Source: Beta vulgaris subsp. vulgaris (taxonomy: Eukaryota > Streptophyta > Magnoliopsida > Caryophyllales > Amaranthaceae). From it: a stretch of DNA of 64,000 nucleotides. Position numbers and translations under genes: made by a program. Below, in pieces: positions 11,281 through 23,395 of this stretch. Under the pieces are notes generated by a model. That model was not told the origin of the DNA and made no database searches. It was given only the letters and a program-made list of their open reading frames with translations. The stretch is from the NCBI RefSeq assembly GCF_026745355.1, contig NC_079208.1:24034494-24098493 (forward strand), read 5' to 3'. The stretch's first letter is position 1. The number at the start of each line of letters is the position of its first letter.

Positions 11281-14185
11281 TATAATCCCCCATAATTTTA
11301 AAGGATTTTATAAATATATTTAAGTATTTGTATATTTATATTTAAACACAAATTAGTTTTGAAATGATTTGACTATTTAAAAGGGTTGACTATTTTAAAA
11401 GTGAACTGAAATTATTTTTCATAGCTTAATAAAGTTGAGAATATTTTAATTAAGCATGCTTTGATAAAAGTTTTAAAGACTGATTTCTATTGAAAAAGAA
11501 GTCTAATGGACTTGAGGAACCCAATAAAGAAAAGGAGTCATATTGATGATAAAAGTTCTAATTTGTTTATCCTATTCATCATCAATTTTCACTAAGCCTT
11601 ATCTCATTTTCCTAAGCCCAAAAAGGAAGCTCCTTATAAATATCTTAGTACCCAATTAACTTATTCCATACAAAGATTGTTTTCTATCTCCACACTCAAT
11701 AATTTCGGCCCTCTCTATTTTCTCTCTCCTCTCGGTTTTCTTTCCCTCCCTTCACTTGTTTTTCTTCTCTCACCCGAATCTGATTGTCCAGATTTCTCAT
11801 ATTTCCGTTTATTTTTATCCAAAACTTCCTTATTGAAAATTGTAGATCTCGAAAAGTTATTGAATTTAGGCTCATAAATCATTCAATTCCGATCCTTATT
11901 CTATTAGTTTTGGCCTCTGCAAGTTTCGTAATTTTGCTGCCATATTTCACTCGCGATTTCGGTATTTCACTCTTTTTCTTCTTTTTCCTTTTGATTCTTT
12001 TCCTCGTTTTCTTATATATTAATTTCATATATATTATATATTGAAAGAATAAAATTTCAGATTTGTTATTATTTTTAGATTGAAGTTTTAATCATCAAAG
12101 CATGGTTTTTTAGGGTGTTAACTATTAGAAAATCATAGTGTTATGTTGTACACTATGAGATTGTCTTAAATTATGATTTTAATCATATTTACATATGTTT
12201 TAAGAGGTTTTATGATTTTAAAAGTTGCTGGAATTTCATAAAGAGTTTTATTAGTGGAGTTTTAAGAGTTTTAATTACTAGTATGGTAGTACTATGCTAG
12301 GAATTAAAAGTAATGGAAGTTTTGACATTAAAATCAGCTTTTGAATATATTTAAAAGAGGATTTTAAATAATTTAGAGCTGCTGGAATTTTTATTTAAGA
12401 TTATTAATTTCGGTTATATTGTTTTCTAGGCGGAGAATATTTCGTAGGGAACTTTTAGAGTGTTAAAAGTGGCCTACAAGCTAGTTTACACAAGGTACGT
12501 ACATAATTGCGTGCTATGTGATTAGTATCATGTTTAAGAAATTTTAGTATCACGTATAGGAACTTATTATGTTCATATATATATGATTTCTAGTATTTGA
12601 TTGTTACATGTTTTATGTCTGTGTGCAAGCATGTGACTTGAGATTTATTATGAGTACTAGATTGTATGTTTGTATGAAATATTTGATACAAGCATGAAAA
12701 AGAAGTTTATTTATTAATTCGCATGAGGAATTAATATATGTTATAGAGTTCGAATCATGTTATTCATGTTTTCCCTGACAAGTTTTATTTTATTATCTTA
12801 TGAGGACTGTGGACCTTATTTGGTAAGTTTGACAAGTTATGCCTATATAAAGGTAAGATTATTGTTGGCTAGGTTCATCAAGTAAAGAACGTCGAGATTA
12901 AAAAGAAAGTATTCTTGGATGGTAAGTTGTGATCAGTTGTTAATCCGAAGATAAAAGAAGTTCAGTTGTGACTGTCTGATTATTATTTATGTGTTCCTTG
13001 TATGTGTGTCATAACAAGTGATAATATGTAAATAACGTAAAGTGTAACGAGAATAGTTATAGACTTTAGACTGGTGCATGTCTAGAGTTGGACATTAAGG
13101 GTTGGAGTACATGGTGGTAGCCCATGGCTTTTCTAGGAATGGATTGATCACCATCCCTCTTTTATTTCAAAGGTTCCTCGATATCGCAGGTCATTCTTGA
13201 ATACGGAGTCGCACCCGTATTTTGTCTTCTTAGTGAAGGCATTAGTAAATAAGACAACTCAGTTCCAATAAATATTCCATTTAAAGTGAGAAATGATGTT
13301 TAGAGTCTAGTTCAGTAAAAGTTATCTACAGAATGTTATATGATTATACTATTATTTATCCCCGCACGTTATTATTTAGTATCATGTTTAGGAATGCTTA
13401 TGTTTGATATGTACAACTCAGCTTTGCTGATTACATGCGTTGTTTGTGTATGTGATCATGGCTTGCCTTATTGATCATGTGATGATCCTTTATGGTGAGC
13501 AGATTCAATATATCATTGACATTACAGGTTCGTAGATGTGCATCATTGGGAATCTGGAGTGGAGAGTTTGTGTAACTAGTTTAGTTTAATTTATGCTTTA
13601 TTTAGAACATATTTTATTTAAGTTGCTTGAGTTGTTAAGTTGGTTTGTTTATATCCTAAACATTTGTTATTCATTTTGAGTTATAATAAAGTTAAAGTAT
13701 AGTTAATTATTGGAAAAATTGACGATAGAGGTCCCAACTTTGGGTGATAATTTTTAAAAGGTCTGAACTATTGATTAACCTGTGTAGGTCCCAACTTTAG
13801 GGGGTATTAACTTTTAGCGGGCCTTAGTAACTTGAAACTGGCTTAATAGGTCATAACTTGTAAAACTTGGGTCACACCAGAAGGGTTAATTGAGGGAGGG
13901 AAGTACGAACTAGGTGAGATTTTAAAAAAAAATCGCCAATTTTAAGTCACCAAGGCCCGCTAAAAGTTAAGACCCCCTTAAGTTGGGACTTACACAGGTT
14001 AATCAATAGTTCAAACCTTTTAAAAATTATCGCCCAAAATTCAGACCTCTATTGTCAGTTTTTCTTCCGCTGCAAAATTGTGAATAAGCCGATACGTTAT
14101 CACACGGGCGATAATGCTTTGGTAATTCTCTAAATTTTATATTATAAAAGTATTTTTGAAAAGAGAGAATTATTGGGGTGTTACA
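11281..14185 (+). mobile_element. Probable solo LTR of a Gypsy retrotransposon
   Basis: The right end GGGGTGTTACA is typical of many plant Gypsy LTRs, and the left end TATAATCCCCCATAATT looks like a mutated TGTAATACCCC start. A core-promoter-like CTTATAAATATCTT lies at about 11632, followed by a pyrimidine-rich leader. There is no primer-binding site or coding region. No matching 5-bp target duplication was found (TACAC against AAGTA), so the boundaries are tentative. A 352-bp MITE sits near the right end. Confidence 0.45.
13713..14064. mobile_element. Long-inverted-repeat MITE inside the LTR
   Basis: The two halves are nearly complementary over about 110 bases. The left has ATAGAGGTCCCAACTTTGGG and ATTGATTAACCTGTGTAGG; the right has the complements CCTACACAGG-type and GACCTCTATTGTCAG motifs. 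The centre (13830-13930) is unique. I could not find a clean target duplication, so the superfamily (MULE or foldback) is open. Confidence 0.65.
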
Positions 14186-14228
14186 AAGTAGTATATGGGA
14201 GCTTTAGGTTATTTTCAAAACTTATAGG

Positions 14229-15803
14229 TAGGGCTGGCAATCAGGTCGGGTCGGGTCAGGTTCAGGTCGACCTATTTAGGTAAACAGGTCAGGACCTATG
14301 AACCTGAACCCGACCTATTTAGGTAAACAGTCATAAAATTATACCTGAATCCGGCCCAGAGTTAATCGGGTTGACCCGAACCCGACCTGTTTGACCCGAT
14401 TGTTGAATAGCTTCAAATTTGCCCAAATAAATCCTAATTTTTTACAGATTTTTTTTCTAACAAACATAAATATTCCAAATTTCCAATTATCCAACATTCA
14501 AATTTAAAACAGAAAAATCAGCATCCAACTTTCAAGTCAGAAAATTAAAAGCTAACTTAAATCCATCAAGCATCCAATTGTATCCAACTATTCACGTACC
14601 AACATTCAATTTTCAAACAAAAAAAAAACAACACTCCCACAGACTTGAGAGTTAAATCTAAATATGCTAATGCCAATTACAATACAAAATCCATCAACAT
14701 CATTATAAAATCAGCATCAAGCTTGGCTAGACATGGGAGCTCTCTTCTCCCTCAGATGAAGCCTCTTCTCCCTCAGATGAAGCCTCCAAATCAACATGAT
14801 TAGGAGGTAGGTCAGCCATCTGCATTAACAGATATGCAGCAAAAAATAAGAAAAAAGGAACTTAACTAAGCTGGTACAATTGCAATGGCACAACATTAAC
14901 AACAAGAGAAAAACGAAGATAAAAAAATGAAGATACAAAAAGAAGAAAAAAAACAGCAAGTATCAAGTTGAAAAAAACAGCAAAAAAACCTTTCCATTAG
15001 TGAGACTAACAACATAACATAACAAGATGAAGACCAAAAATAGAGGCGACAAGAAATTACAAAACAGAGACGAAAACAAGATTAAACAAACTGAAGAACT
15101 AAACAAACTAAAACAAATTCAAAAGATGGAAGATAAAGTGAAAAAACAAAGTGAACTTACCAAGATTTGAACAAAACAAAATAAAACATATGTTTCAAAC
15201 TCACTGAACAAAAAATAATTAAAAGAAAAATGATTAAACAAATATTGATTAAACAAAAACTGAAATTTGGAGACCTTAACAAACAAACGAAACAAATTTG
15301 AAGGAAAAAACCAAATGAACTCACCAAGATTTGGATTTAGGGCGACGCAAGAGTGAAAGAGTGAGAGAGAGACTTGAAAATTAAAATGTTAGGGTTTGTG
15401 TAATTGTGTCGTTTGGGTTTTCAGTAGGATTTTCAACTTTTCTGAAAGATTGAGGGAGAGAGAGACTTAAGAAATGAAATGTTAGGGTTTGTGACTTTGT
15501 TTTGTGCCGTTAGGGTTTTGTCACTTTCGTGAAATGTTAGGGTTTTAATTTTTACCTTTGTTTTTATACTGCAGGCATAAATGACTGAATTTTAACTTTT
15601 ATGTTTTTACTTGGGCTTGGCCCAAATCTGATATATTATCTCAGATTTTATACGGGTTATGCGGGTTATTTTCGGGTTGGAATTTTCAACCCGAACCTAA
15701 CCCAATTAATTTCAGGTCGGGTTCAGGTCAACCCAATTACTTAAATGGGTCGAATTTTTTTTTCCCGAACCCGTTTATTTCGGGTCGACTTTTGCCAGCC
15801 CTA
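14229..15803. mobile_element. hAT element deletion derivative
   Basis: The ends TAGGGCTGGCAA (14229) and TTGCCAGCCCTA (to 15803) are inverted repeats of a common plant hAT type. The flanking 8-bp sequences CTTATAGG (14221-14228) and ATTATAGG (15804-15811) match at seven of eight positions. Subterminal GGTCGGGTC, GGTTGACCCG and related motifs repeat at both ends. The interior is A-rich, with transposase 5' leader remains on the minus strand. Confidence 0.85.
14727..14819 (-). pseudogene. N-terminal remnant of the hAT transposase
   Basis: On the minus strand an ATG at 14819 opens MADLPPNHVDLEASSEGEE and, after a repeated ASSEGEE unit, stops at 14727. The acidic serine-rich start resembles the N-termini of plant hAT transposases, before the BED zinc finger. 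The remaining coding sequence was probably lost in the deletion that made this element non-autonomous. The repeated unit is visible in DNA as two copies of TTCTCCCTCAGATGAAGCC. Confidence 0.45.
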
Positions 15804-15849
15804 ATTATAGGCGCCTAATAAACTAACTAGCTTACTAGTTATTTGAAAA

Positions 15850-16200
15850 AAAACTTTAGAATTGCTCCTACTTATTCATTTTGAAAACTTATAGGAATAT
15901 ATAATATTATATTATTTTTTTAGACCGATTTTTTTTTTAATGTCCGAATAATTTTTTTTTCGGAAATCTCATGGTCCGAAAATTTATTTTTAATGTTCGA
16001 AAATTTTTCTTTCGAATATTATGAAGGTCTGAGGGAATTTTTTTTTTCTTCTTTTTGATGGTCCGAAATTTTTTTTTTTTATATACAGTCCGAATTTTTT
16101 TTCACTTTGTCAGAAAATATTTTTTTCCAGAGTCGAATATTTTTTTTCGAATCTCATGGGTCCGAAAGTTTTTTTTTTGGTCGAAAATTTTTATAGTCAC
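15850..16200. repeat. Degenerate T-rich repeats with TCCGAAA cores
   Basis: Long T runs alternate with short GGTCCGAAA, GTCCGAATAA and TTCGAATATT cores at 25-45-base spacing, about ten times. It looks like a decayed tandem repeat of roughly 40 bases. No coding sense was found. Confidence 0.55.
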
Positions 16201-16337
16201 TTAAGTATTATTATTTTATAAAAAGTGTCTGCATTATATTTTCATGCCTTTAAAGTTCATATTGTTGCATTGTGAGAATGGGTAGCATAGGAAGGGCATA
16301 TAGAATAAAAATATTATATGCCTCCATTGAATAGTTA

Positions 16338-16462
16338 GTTAAGCATCATTATAATTTTTCTTCCCTGCTAATGATGCATCATTATATTTTTCTTCCCTGC
16401 TAATGATGCATTATAATTTTTCTTCCCTGCTGATGATGCATTATTATTTCTCTTCCTTGCTA
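16338..16462. repeat. Tandem repeat of about 31 bp, about four copies
   Basis: The unit ATTTTTCTTCCCTGCTAATG followed by ATGCATTATA occurs about four times with small changes. The open frame over it (16403-16591) is incidental. Confidence 0.75.
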
Positions 16463-16989
16463 GTTGTTTATATTTTCTTGCCTACTAAGTGTCATGATTT
16501 CATACCTATGATGTGGTATGTAATCCTTTATTACTATTGTTGGGAATTGCGTTTAGGGAGAGTACTAAGTATATTTATAGTAGATCCCTAACCATGTCTG
16601 CCAGGCAAATTAAATTAATAGAGTCTGAAGCTACACAACCCTATTGTATTGAGTGATGATGAGAATGTTCGATGTCATGAGTCTGGAAGTGATAGCTATA
16701 CTAGCTTAGAAAACATTATGCGTTATGTGTTAAAAGTAGGCATCCCTGTTAGCGATATATGAAGTAATTCAAGAGATTGATCGTACTAGAGCGCAAACCT
16801 GAAAGGACATCTACAATATTACTTGGAGACTTTATCTGAGCGATGTGACTGTTTTAGAGATGGATGAAAATGGAGATCAACCCAAAAGAATTTGAAGATA
16901 TACTAGATCTAGGAATTTAAGTTATTATTATTATAGTGAAGACTCTGGAGACTTTGAAGATGAAATGTTTACTCCATAAAAGTATAAAG
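16463..16989 (+). other. Possible retroelement or gene debris left of the CACTA
   Basis: A coding-like stretch near 16594-16980 (for example DGVIP-type acidic residues continuing beyond the inserted CACTA at 18389) has stops in all frames. I cannot assign it. Bases 16987-16989 are the AAG duplication of the next element. Confidence 0.25.
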
Positions 16990-18385
16990 CACTAGTAGAA
17001 AAAATGCTTATTGCTACAGTCAAAAAGTGGCATATTGCTGCGATTTTGGCCGCGCAGCAATTAAGGGGGCAGCAATAGGTAATTAAGATATTGCTGCGGT
17101 TTAAAACCGCAACAATATTTGAACATATTGCTGCGGTTTCTGAGCAACACCGCAGCAATATGCTGTAATTATTTATAAAAAAACAGGAATATTGCTGCGG
17201 TTTCTTGCGAAAACGCATCAATATGTTTTTTTTAATATTAAAAATACAGGTGTATTGCTGCGGTTTCTTCCCAAAACCGCATCAATAGGTGCAGAGCAAG
17301 TAAAATTTTTTTTTTTTCATTGCTCAAGCGTAAATTTTTGGTAATTATAATATGAACATTTTAAATTCAAGGAGACTATTGCAATACATTAACAGCACAA
17401 AAGTAATTCCCAAATTGCCATATATTCAACAACAATAATAATATATTACAAATTCTATATACAAAATATATAAAAAAAAACAGACCTCATAAAAAATTAA
17501 AAAAACGTAAAAGAAAATACAAAAGTCCAGAAAACTAATAAAGAAAATTAAAAATTAAAGAAAAAGGAAAAAATATCATTAGATCTTGAAAAGGGACGGA
17601 CGAACACGAAATCGGAAGTTGGTGGAGACGAACTGGTGCGGACGAAATTAGTGCGAACGACTTGGTGGAGACGATCTGTTGCGGACGAAGACGGTGCGAA
17701 TGACGATCTTAGCGACTCGAGAAGAACGCCTTAATGACGGTGCAAACGACTTGATGGAGACGATCTTAGTGACTCGAGAAGAACGCCTCAAGACGGTGCA
17801 AATGGCTGATGATAGGTGACGTCAAAATAGGAAAATCGTCGGTCATGAGTGGAGAAGATGTCGAACGGCGTGTGAGACGATGTCGGCGTGTGACGTCTCC
17901 GGATCAAAGATGTCGCCGGATAGAAGATGTTGTGAGGCGAGAGGAGAGAGGAGAGAGGAGAGAGAAGAGAGGCATCGTGAAAGAGGAAGGAGAGAGGCAG
18001 CGTGAAAGAGGAAGGAGAGAATGAAAAACCCTAGCTTATGTGAGAGTGAGAGGCGCACAAATAAAGCCCAACATCTTTAAATATTACTTAAGGCTATATT
18101 GCTGCGGTTTTGTTAAAAACCGCAGCAATATATTAAAATAATATTTTTTTTTATTATTTTAATATATTGTTGCGGTTTTTGTTAGAAACCGCATCAATAT
18201 TTTTGGTTAAATGGTAAAAAAAATTCACATTATTTCCGTTGAAACTATATTCCTGCGGTTTTCGGCCAAAACCGCAGCAATATGGTAATTTTATATTTTT
18301 TCTTTTCTTTTTACGCAATATATTGCTGCGTATGGGTAAAACCGCAGCAATATCAGTGCAGCAAATAACAATTATTCTACTAGTG
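16990..18385. mobile_element. Non-autonomous CACTA element, 1.4 kb
   Basis: The ends CACTAGTAGAAAAAATG and, reverse-complemented, CACTAGTAGAATAATTG bound the element, flanked by AAG on both sides (16987-16989 and 18386-18388). Subterminal repeats TATTGCTGCGGTTTT and the complement AAAACCGCAGCAATA recur at both ends (17030-17290 and 18090-18355). The interior 17585-17800 is a GACGA-rich imperfect repeat (GGTGCGGACGA, GGTGGAGACGA), then a purine-rich tract (GAGAGGAGA, 17935-18020). No transposase is present. Confidence 0.9.
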
Positions 18386-18388
18386 AAG

Positions 18389-18888
18389 GAAATAAGGATG
18401 AGAATGATGGTGTAATTCCATAGAGTATTTATTTATGCTTTAAGATTAGTTGTTGGACAGTAGTCAAGCTACAATGGGTTAAATTTCCTTATTTAGCATT
18501 TTATATTGTTGAGGAATAAGTTGGTTATTTTGGATTGGGAGAATATTCTTATTATCGATTGAGGAATAAAAGCTATTATTTATTTATATGAGTGAGTAAG
18601 AATTTTTTCTAGGCACGTGATGGGAAAATTTTTATTATTTAATTATTTTTCATTATGTTATTATATTCTTGCTTGCTTGTTCCTACTTGCACGTTGATGT
18701 GAATATATTTTACATGGATGATTGTGTGATTATTAAAGAACAATTCATGTTGAACTTGAAACTAGTTGAGAAATTGTTTGTTGATGCGATTTTTATGGTC
18801 AAATCAAATGTTGCCTTCCTAGGAAATGGCAAGTAAGTTTGAATCGAAACCAAAGTAGAGTTATGTTAAATTTCAGCTGCGAAGTAGA
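18389..18888. other. Spacer, no gene recognised
   Basis: AT-rich DNA with a poorly conserved retroelement-leader look just before the gag start at 18889. I see no functional element. Confidence 0.3.
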
Positions 18889-19326
18889 GTGTCAAATAAC
18901 AATGATGCCTTAATTAGCTTTTGCTATTCGCCTATTGGCAGAGAAATTGACTCAAGAAGACCTGAGAATCCCGATTTTGATGGGGACATGATTGAGAGAC
19001 TAGCTAAGATTAAACCGTTGTTCTATAAGGGGCAAGCTGACCCTATCCTCTTAGAGAGTCGGATTAGGGCGTTTGAAAATATTTTTGGGGCTGTGAACTG
19101 TCCTGAAAGTATGAAAGTAGGTCAAGTTATACTGTATCTGAAAGATGAGGCTGACTTATGGCGGAAAGAGAATGAGACTAGACTTAGTATTATAAAAGAG
19201 TTTATTTGGGAATCCTTTATTGCTGCTTTAAGAGAAAAGTTTTACCCTACTTTCATGAGAAATAAAAAGGCTCAGGAGTTCATAAACCTTAGGATGAGAA
19301 GTATGACCATCTTTAGTTTAAGTTAA
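18889..19326 (+). pseudogene. Gypsy gag, N-terminal part
   Basis: The 145-residue frame contains FYKGQADPILLESRIRAFEN, then NCPESMKVGQVILYLKDEAD, FIAALREKFYPTFMRN and AQEFINLRMRSMTI. This is the order and spacing of the plant retrotransposon gag domain (PF03732): an ADP...W-like helix, ...YL..EA..W, F...F...Y.P, and ...F..L.-type ends. It stops abruptly after the gag core with no zinc knuckle, protease or polymerase behind it, so it is a truncated retroelement. Confidence 0.8.
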
Positions 19327-20589
19327 TGCAAGCCTAAATTACTACCAAGTGTTAATTAATTTAAGTTGGGCCTAAAGGAAACTGATTTATATTAGTTAAA
19401 ACAACTCAAATCAAGTATTGCATGTACATAAAGTGGGCTCAAATCTGACTTTTTATAGTATTAGCTAAGCTACTTAATATTAGATGGGTATTGAGTTTAG
19501 CTAAAGCTGATTTTATATTTTATTAAGTTATATTAGTTTAATTATTAAGTTAAGTATAATATTGGGCTTATAATCTGATTTACTTAGCTAAGTCATTTAA
19601 GTTAATCTTGTTGTTTTAATATATTGAGCTTTAGTGGAATGATTTAGTTAGTTTCATTGAAACACATAGCTTATTTACGAAAACTATGTTTGGGCTATGG
19701 TTCCTAATGACTAAGTTGCTTGAGTTAATTAAAACTAATTAAAAATAATTCATTAAGCTTGTTGTTTATAATTGAGTTTAAGTTATGAGTACTTCACTAA
19801 TCCTTAAGTTCACTTATAATAATTAGTTACTTGACTTGTTAGTTTTAAATGACTAAATAATATTAAAATAATGTTAATGGATCTATTATAATTTTAAACT
19901 TAATTAATTTATTAATGAAAAACTAATTAGTTATTAACTATGAACTAGAGTAATATTATGTTTTCGAAAGGTTATATAATACTTCCTCCATTTCTAAATA
20001 AGTGCAACACTTCTTGTTTTCACGTTTGTCAATGCATTATTTTAACCATTAATATCTTCAATTATCAATAAGTAAAAATTATAAAAAGTTGATATTAAAA
20101 AAATTTACATTCAGACGAATCTAACAAGATTCCACATGACTGTGTTTTTCCTAAAATGTAAATCACCAAAGCTAATTAAAGTTTAAACTGTGAATAGTAA
20201 ACACTATGCAAGTGTTGCACTTATTTAGAAACAGAGCAAGTATGTAGTAATATAACTTTAATGTTTCGATAATTCTAAAAGGGATAGCTAAATGAGTTAT
20301 TTCATTAATTAGTTGTTAAAGAGTCACCTTAATTAAAAAGTTATTAATGATTAAGAAATAGTGACCTTTAAGGAGACCTTTACGACGTTATAATGACCGT
20401 TATGACCTTAATAACGCTAACTAATATTTAGGCTTAAAAGCTAAATAACGAAACGTTCATTAATAAAATTATTCTTGAATAGATTAAGGAAGATAAATGA
20501 TATTACAAGCCTCCCCCGGCTATCAAGGTTATTAAGCAGGAATTCAGGTAACTTAACAACGACGATTAGAGGTCGGGGCGTTACAACAT
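19327..20589. other. AT-rich decayed sequence with an LTR-like right edge
   Basis: No coding sequence is seen apart from the Stowaway listed separately. The right edge GGTCGGGGCGTTACAAC (about 20572-20588) resembles the GGGGTGTTACA end of Gypsy LTRs, so much of this may be LTR sequence. Confidence 0.3.
19982..20240. mobile_element. Stowaway (Tc1/mariner) MITE, 259 bp
   Basis: The inverted ends are CTTCCTCCATTTCTAAATAA on the left and, reverse-complemented, CTTGCTCTGTTTCTAAATAA on the right. Both continue into GTGCAACACTT. The element is flanked by TA on both sides (19980-19981, 20241-20242), the Stowaway target duplication. Confidence 0.85.
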
Positions 20590-20984
20590 AGATGTGATTT
20601 TAGGCCTATTTATGCCTTTTCACGTCCAATTCCTATTTTTCGAGTCATTTAACTCCATTTTCTTTTTGAATATGATAATATGAGATATAATATAACTAGT
20701 GTATATAGTTTTAGGCATGCATTTGTTTTTGATTGAATTTCGGGAAGGTATATGTCATTTTTAAAACTACTAACTACGGTAAATGATTGAATTCTTATAT
20801 TATGTGTTTATTCCTTGGTTGTTTTGCAAGGTTTATATGAATAACACACCAAGTTTGAGGGCCTTCACCATAGAAGAATTACATGAAGTTCGGGATAAGT
20901 TGGCGTCCCACATTACCGATGATTTCTTATGATACATTTTAGTTATATCTACTAGTTTGTATCAATTCTATGTACACTTTTTAC
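20590..20984 (+). mobile_element. CACTA 3' fragment with conserved terminal exon
   Basis: This segment matches the 3' region of the 3069-9910 element (about 8690-9090) almost throughout. It has one tandem-array unit (GATTTTAGGCCTATTTATGC and on), the TTTTTGATTGAATTTCGGGA block and the terminal exon at 20831-20932. The match stops within TACACTTTTTACA at about 20984, where Gypsy gag sequence begins. No CACTA termini are present, so it is a truncated piece. Confidence 0.8.
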
Positions 20985-21530
20985 AGAGGACTGTACAGGG
21001 GACATTCACTCCAATAGGCATGTCGTATGCCACCGCTTTTGATCGCCTCAATTCAAAGGGAGCTCTATTTCCCATTGGACCGACTCCCGATCGGGAAGAA
21101 AGTAAGAAAATACCAAATTGGGAGAAGAATACTTACTGCAAGTACCGTAAAGGGAATGGTCACAAAACGGAGGACTGGTACAGACTAAAAAATGCCATCC
21201 AAGACATGATTGATGACGGTAGACTCCCCATTCCTCATGCGGGGAAGAAGCCTAATAATCAAGATAGGCCGCTAACCCAAGTTCTGACTATCTCTGAAGA
21301 TTGATCCATCCCTCTTGATTACACCAATTGGAGATCCTGTCTCCACTATCACTATTGATGAAACATCACCAAATACGAAGGGTATATGGGATAGTGATGA
21401 AGAAGACGAGTATGACACAGAAGAAAGTGACTACATCCAGGGAACATGCATCCCTCCACCCCCAGAGTTATATGACGACGATGAAGTAATTGATCTTGAA
21501 ATTGATCGGATCACTTTAGCGATGGATTGA
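20985..21530 (+). pseudogene. Gypsy gag C-terminal part with zinc knuckle
   Basis: The frame contains FTPIGMSYATAFDRLNSKGA, then YCKYRKGNGHKTEDWYRLKN and AIQDMIDDGRLPIP. This is a gag zinc-knuckle region of the Tat/Ogre-like Gypsy kind, although the last cysteine of the CCHC knuckle is replaced (W in TEDWYRL). After a stop at 21302, an acidic linker (SDEEDEYDTEESDYIQ) continues in another frame to 21530. It is a fragment, apparently joined to CACTA sequence on its left. Confidence 0.7.
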
Positions 21531-21924
21531 TACAAAGTTGATGAAGAGGAAGCAGTACAAGTGCTTACCTGAACTGGAAGGCTAAGTCCGTCTGTTTAAG
21601 AGAACCCTCCCAAATCGTCTGCATCTCCTGAAGAAGTTCTCCCCAAAAAGAGCTCTCTCATCCAACAACTCATGAAAACAAAAGCTAACATTAACATTTT
21701 GATGTGAAAGAGAAGTGTTAATTATGTAAACTTCTAGTTTTGTTAGAATTCTATGTGTTTAGGTGTTTTACTTCTTATTTAGTGAAGAGTTTGTTTGACA
21801 TTAGGAGTTTATTACTTAGCCGTGTGGTTTACATCACTTAAGCGTGTGATGATAGATTTGTTAGTTTGTTTATCCTTTAGGCTTTACTAGTTCTAATGAG
21901 TTTAGGAGTCTTTGTAATCTATAT
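21531..21924. other. AT-rich spacer
   Basis: It holds residual gag-linker sequence and AT-rich DNA leading to the OB-fold-like gene. No conserved motif is seen. Confidence 0.3.
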
Positions 21925-22873
21925 ATGGCTGATTCTCGCAATAATAAGAGAAGTATTATTATTGAGTTTAACGTATTCCTGGTGGAATTTCCCTATGTTA
22001 TTTTAGGTGCTTACTTGCGAAGTACAAAGAAATCCAATATTTATATACGACATCGGACTAAAAAATCGTCTATTTTGATAAACAGGTAATGTCAAACCTA
22101 TTTAATTTGAAGTTAATAATTCATCATTATCATAATTGTGCTTAATTTGCTTTAATATGTGTTAACTTAGGAACGACCGTTATGTTCGAGAGAAAGCTAA
22201 GTTCATTACCCATTGTCAACTACCAATTACACGCACTATAAGGATAGCTAATGCGAAACGTTCAATTGTAGTAAATTTTGTGAAAATTAAAAATGTGAGT
22301 TTAGTAATTTTGTTTATATTATATTTTGTATCGTTACATATCAATATTTCATTAAATTATAAATCATTACAATTGATGACATTGTCTTATTTATATTTTT
22401 AATGTAATGCGTGTAGAATCAACTTATTAGGCTTATTGGGAAGGTAGTGGATATTGATCTACGAAGTTTCAAGTTGTTTAATTCATTCAGCTTATCAGTC
22501 GTCGTTACGATTGAGGATATAACTGATACTATAAGCATTTTGGTACGTGATAAACAAATCGAGTTTTTGTTTCGGACAAATCTGTCTAAAATAATGAATC
22601 ATTATGCGCAGGTATGTGTATAATTGTTGATATTGATGGTTAAGAAATATTTAAAAAATATTTGAAGCTGTTTATAATGTGATATTATTATGATTTTTCC
22701 AGGTTAAGGAGATGAGATTATTTCATTCTTATTTATTATCCCATACAACAATAAGATACATATTCATTCTTGGTAAAAATATTGCTAACACTGAGATTGG
22801 TTTAAAAGTGCACTGTGTTGAAGAGATAGCCTATGTTCCATGGTTGGAGGAATGTGCCTATTTGTTTACGTAA
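21925..22873 (+). CDS. OB-fold-like protein, four exons, intact
   Basis: My model has exons 21925-22085, 22171-22294, 22417-22611 and 22703-22873, all with GT-AG introns and matching phases, giving 216 residues ending in ...EECAYLFT. The middle (LIRLIGKVVDIDLRSFKLFN, SLSVVVTIEDITDTISILVR) has the alternating strand pattern of an OB fold. The tail (VKEMRLFHSYLLSH, IGLKVHCVEEI) recalls the C-terminal OB fold of RMI1, a partner of topoisomerase 3 and RecQ helicases; this is inference by eye. The start could lie elsewhere because exon 1 has no recognised domain. It is followed directly by an F-box gene, as the RPA1-like gene is further right. It is the only multi-exon gene in this island with no break. 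Confidence 0.5.
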
Positions 22874-23344
22874 TATTTCTGTTGGATGTCCACACACCGT
22901 TATTTTCATTTGATTATCTTTTTATTGTTTAAATTTAATACTATTAATAGTCTTTCATTATTATTAATATTTTTTAATTTCATTTTCATATACTGCTTTA
23001 CTGTTTCTAAATAAAATATAAAACAGATATATCATTTGTGTGTTGATAAAGACCCCATATAGGACCTATTAAATATACATGTCAATTAATTAATAAAATC
23101 TTAGTGGAATGTATTATAAGTAGCCGAATTTTTTTCCATTTAAAGCTGTAAAACATTGATTCTTCAATAAATATGTCTTTTAGTAAAGTTTCATTATAAT
23201 GCTTTTATTTAATGAATCATCAATATTTTTTACAAAGTTACCATATTATTTGTGTACTATAATAAAACATATATTTCGATTTTGATAATAAGGAATGTTT
23301 TCCTATTAATTGATACATTTAAAATGGCAAGTTTCATGTGGTTG

Positions 23345-23347
<3 letters not shown>

Positions 23348-23395
<48 letters not shown>

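Noticed and set aside
11281..14185. Full-length retrotransposon
   Set aside because: No primer-binding site, coding region or second LTR was found; a solo LTR is the simplest reading.
17809..18058. Overlapping arginine/glutamate-rich and leucine/serine-rich ORFs
   Set aside because: Both follow from a GAGAGGAGA purine tract in a non-autonomous CACTA.
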